From the IMG/VR virus record IMGVR_UViG_3300031825_000078, positions 1 to 20,248 of that record: a stretch of DNA of 20,248 nt. One strand, written 5' to 3'. The notes under the pieces were generated by a model. The model searched no databases and was not told the origin of the DNA. It was given only the letters and a program-made list of their open reading frames with translations. Each line of letters starts with the position of its first letter. Position 1 is the stretch's first letter. The position numbers were made by a program, and so were the translations under genes. Source of the DNA: a virus. Shown here one piece after another: positions 19,326-20,248 of the stretch.

Positions 19326-20144
19326 TCAGACGTCGTTCGCGGGCAGCGGGAAATTGCTGATCAGCACTTCCCCCGCCTTGGTGGGTTTTCCGCCGATGCT
19401 ATAGGTCGTGTCGATCGGCGCGATGGCGAAGCGGGCGAAGGTGTCGCGCACGCCCTGATTATCATTGAGCGACATCAGGAAGCGACCCTTGATCCCGGCC
19501 AGCTGATCAGCGAGCGCGGCGAAGTCATCCCGCCCGAAAACGTCCGCGCCATAGTCGCGCTCGCACGCCCAATAGGGCGGGTCGAGGTAGAACAGCGCGC
19601 CGTCGCGGTCATAGCGGCGGATGAAATCGCCGTAGGGCAGGCGCTCGATGACGACGGATTGCAGGCGTTCATGCACTTCTGCCAGCATCGGCTCAATCTT
19701 GCCAACGTCGAACCGCGCCGGGGATGCTGCATCGACGCCGAAGCCCCGGCCCCTTACCTTTCCGCCGAAAGCGAGGCGCTGGACGTAGAGGAAGCGAACC
19801 GCGCGCTGGAGATCGGTCAGGCGGTCAGGATCCTGCCCCAGCAGCCGCTCGAACTCGGCGCGGCTCGTCACGCGGAATCGCAGCATATCGATCAGATAGG
19901 GATAATGTTCGGCAAGGCAGCGGAACAGCGTCACGACGTCGCCGGAAATGTCGTTTATGGCTTCTGCGCGAGGGCGGCGCGTGCGGCGCAGGAAGATGCC
20001 GCCCATGCCCACGAAAGGCTCCGCATAGCTGTTGTGCGGGATGCTATCGATGATGGCGCATATCCGCCGGGAAAGGTTGCGTTTTCCGCCGATATATCCG
20101 GCGACGGGCGAAACGGGACGGACGAGAACAAAAGGGGTAGACAT
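19326..20144 (-). CDS. D12-class DNA adenine methylase (Dam-like)
   Basis: The 272-residue protein has the alpha-class (D12) motif order of Dam. It opens with SPVAGYIGGKRNL (12-24), the cofactor motif is YAEPFVGMGGIFL (40-52), and the catalytic motif is LDPPY (187-191, DPPY at 188-191) in a TRD-containing frame with GGKVRGRGFG (127-136). The length is near Dam (278). It methylates adenine N6, possibly at GATC or another short site; specificity cannot be read from the motifs. ATG 20144 has AGGA eight bases upstream; a GTG 13 codons earlier is in frame but has no ribosome site. It is the fourth methyltransferase in the window and the only one in the late block, perhaps acting on DNA before packaging. 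Confidence 0.9.
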   Translation of the reverse strand: MSTPFVLVRPVSPVAGYIGGKRNLSRRICAIIDSIPHNSYAEPFVGMGGIFLRRTRRPRAEAINDISGDVVTLFRCLAEHYPYLIDMLRFRVTSRAEFERLLGQDPDRLTDLQRAVRFLYVQRLAFGGKVRGRGFGVDAASPARFDVGKIEPMLAEVHERLQSVVIERLPYGDFIRRYDRDGALFYLDPPYWACERDYGADVFGRDDFAALADQLAGIKGRFLMSLNDNQGVRDTFARFAIAPIDTTYSIGGKPTKAGEVLISNFPLPANDV

Positions 20145-20193
20145 GTAGGAAATCCTGCACGATGTCCCGACGCGGCAAGCCACGGAGGGAACT

Positions 20194-20217
20194 CAAAAAC
20201 GGGCGGGCGCGCCGCCC
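20194..20217 (-). terminator. Possible intrinsic terminator upstream of the methylase gene
   Basis: On the minus strand GGGCGG (20217-20212) and CCGCCC (20206-20201) form a stem with a 5-base loop and are followed by GTTTTTG (20200-20194). The shape fits an intrinsic terminator for a transcript coming from the right edge. A frame ending at TGA 20195-20193 could be the last codons of a gene outside the window, in which case the stem lies in coding sequence. Confidence 0.45.
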
Positions 20218-20248
20218 TGAGAGTGCGAGTGCAGGCTCGCGGTTTGGA

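Noticed and set aside
1-20248. CRISPR arrays, tRNA genes, insertion sequences, phage attachment sites
   Set aside because: No regularly spaced repeats, cloverleaf-like sequences, transposase frames or end repeats were seen in the window.
20145-20248. A further gene at the right edge
   Set aside because: Short open stretches exist on the minus strand, one ending at TGA 20195-20193, but about 18 codons are too few to support a gene call.

Overview
The window is the interior of a P2-like (Myoviridae-type) prophage in a GC-rich bacterium, very probably an alphaproteobacterium. The GapR-family protein (a family typical of Alphaproteobacteria) and the general gene style suggest a sphingomonad, but that genus-level guess is inference. 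No integrase, att site, capsid or lysis gene is visible, so both prophage ends lie outside. There are no tRNA or rRNA genes, insertion sequences or CRISPR arrays.

Layout. (1) Positions 1-8668, minus strand: one densely packed early operon of 17 genes, most of them joined by ATGA, TTGA or TGATG stop/start overlaps. It starts with a YdaS/Cro-like regulator (8339-8668). It then carries small unknown genes, a DPPY-type DNA methyltransferase, an Ogr/Delta zinc-finger activator, a 904-residue zinc-ribbon/Toprim/ATPase primase-helicase and a GapR-like protein. After these come a zinc-ribbon/winged-helix protein, a C5-cytosine-type and an adenine-type methyltransferase, and a cut-off excisionase-like HTH gene. 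(2) Positions 8669-9897: the divergent immunity switch, with a short operator region, an S24/LexA-like repressor, and a membrane-anchored OB-fold protein behind it. A truncated BrnA-like reading frame follows at 9950-10114. (3) Positions 10103-12169: a second immunity module that resembles immI of phage P22 in logic. A 50-residue Arc-like ribbon-helix-helix gene, apparently leaderless, is divergent from a three-gene operon ending in a P22-type antirepressor. Two tiny membrane-protein genes follow the Arc-like gene. (4) Positions 12185-20144, minus strand: the late tail block in transcription order D12 DNA adenine methylase, V, W, FI (sheath), FII (tube), E and E' (joined by a T6G -1 frameshift), T (tape measure), U, D.

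How it fits together. The repressor holds the early operon off. Its S24 Ser/Lys dyad is present but no Ala-Gly cleavage site is evident, so the antirepressor may be the route to induction, and the Arc-like protein would keep it silent. Once the early operon is on, the primase-helicase supports replication, the methyltransferases probably protect phage DNA from restriction, and the Ogr-like protein would switch on the tail genes. Most interesting to follow up are the P22-like immI module with its operators and RNA hairpins, two related palindromes whose differences fall at every third base, a C-terminal domain shared by primase and antirepressor, and the relocated ogr and missing J/I/H/G genes compared with P2.
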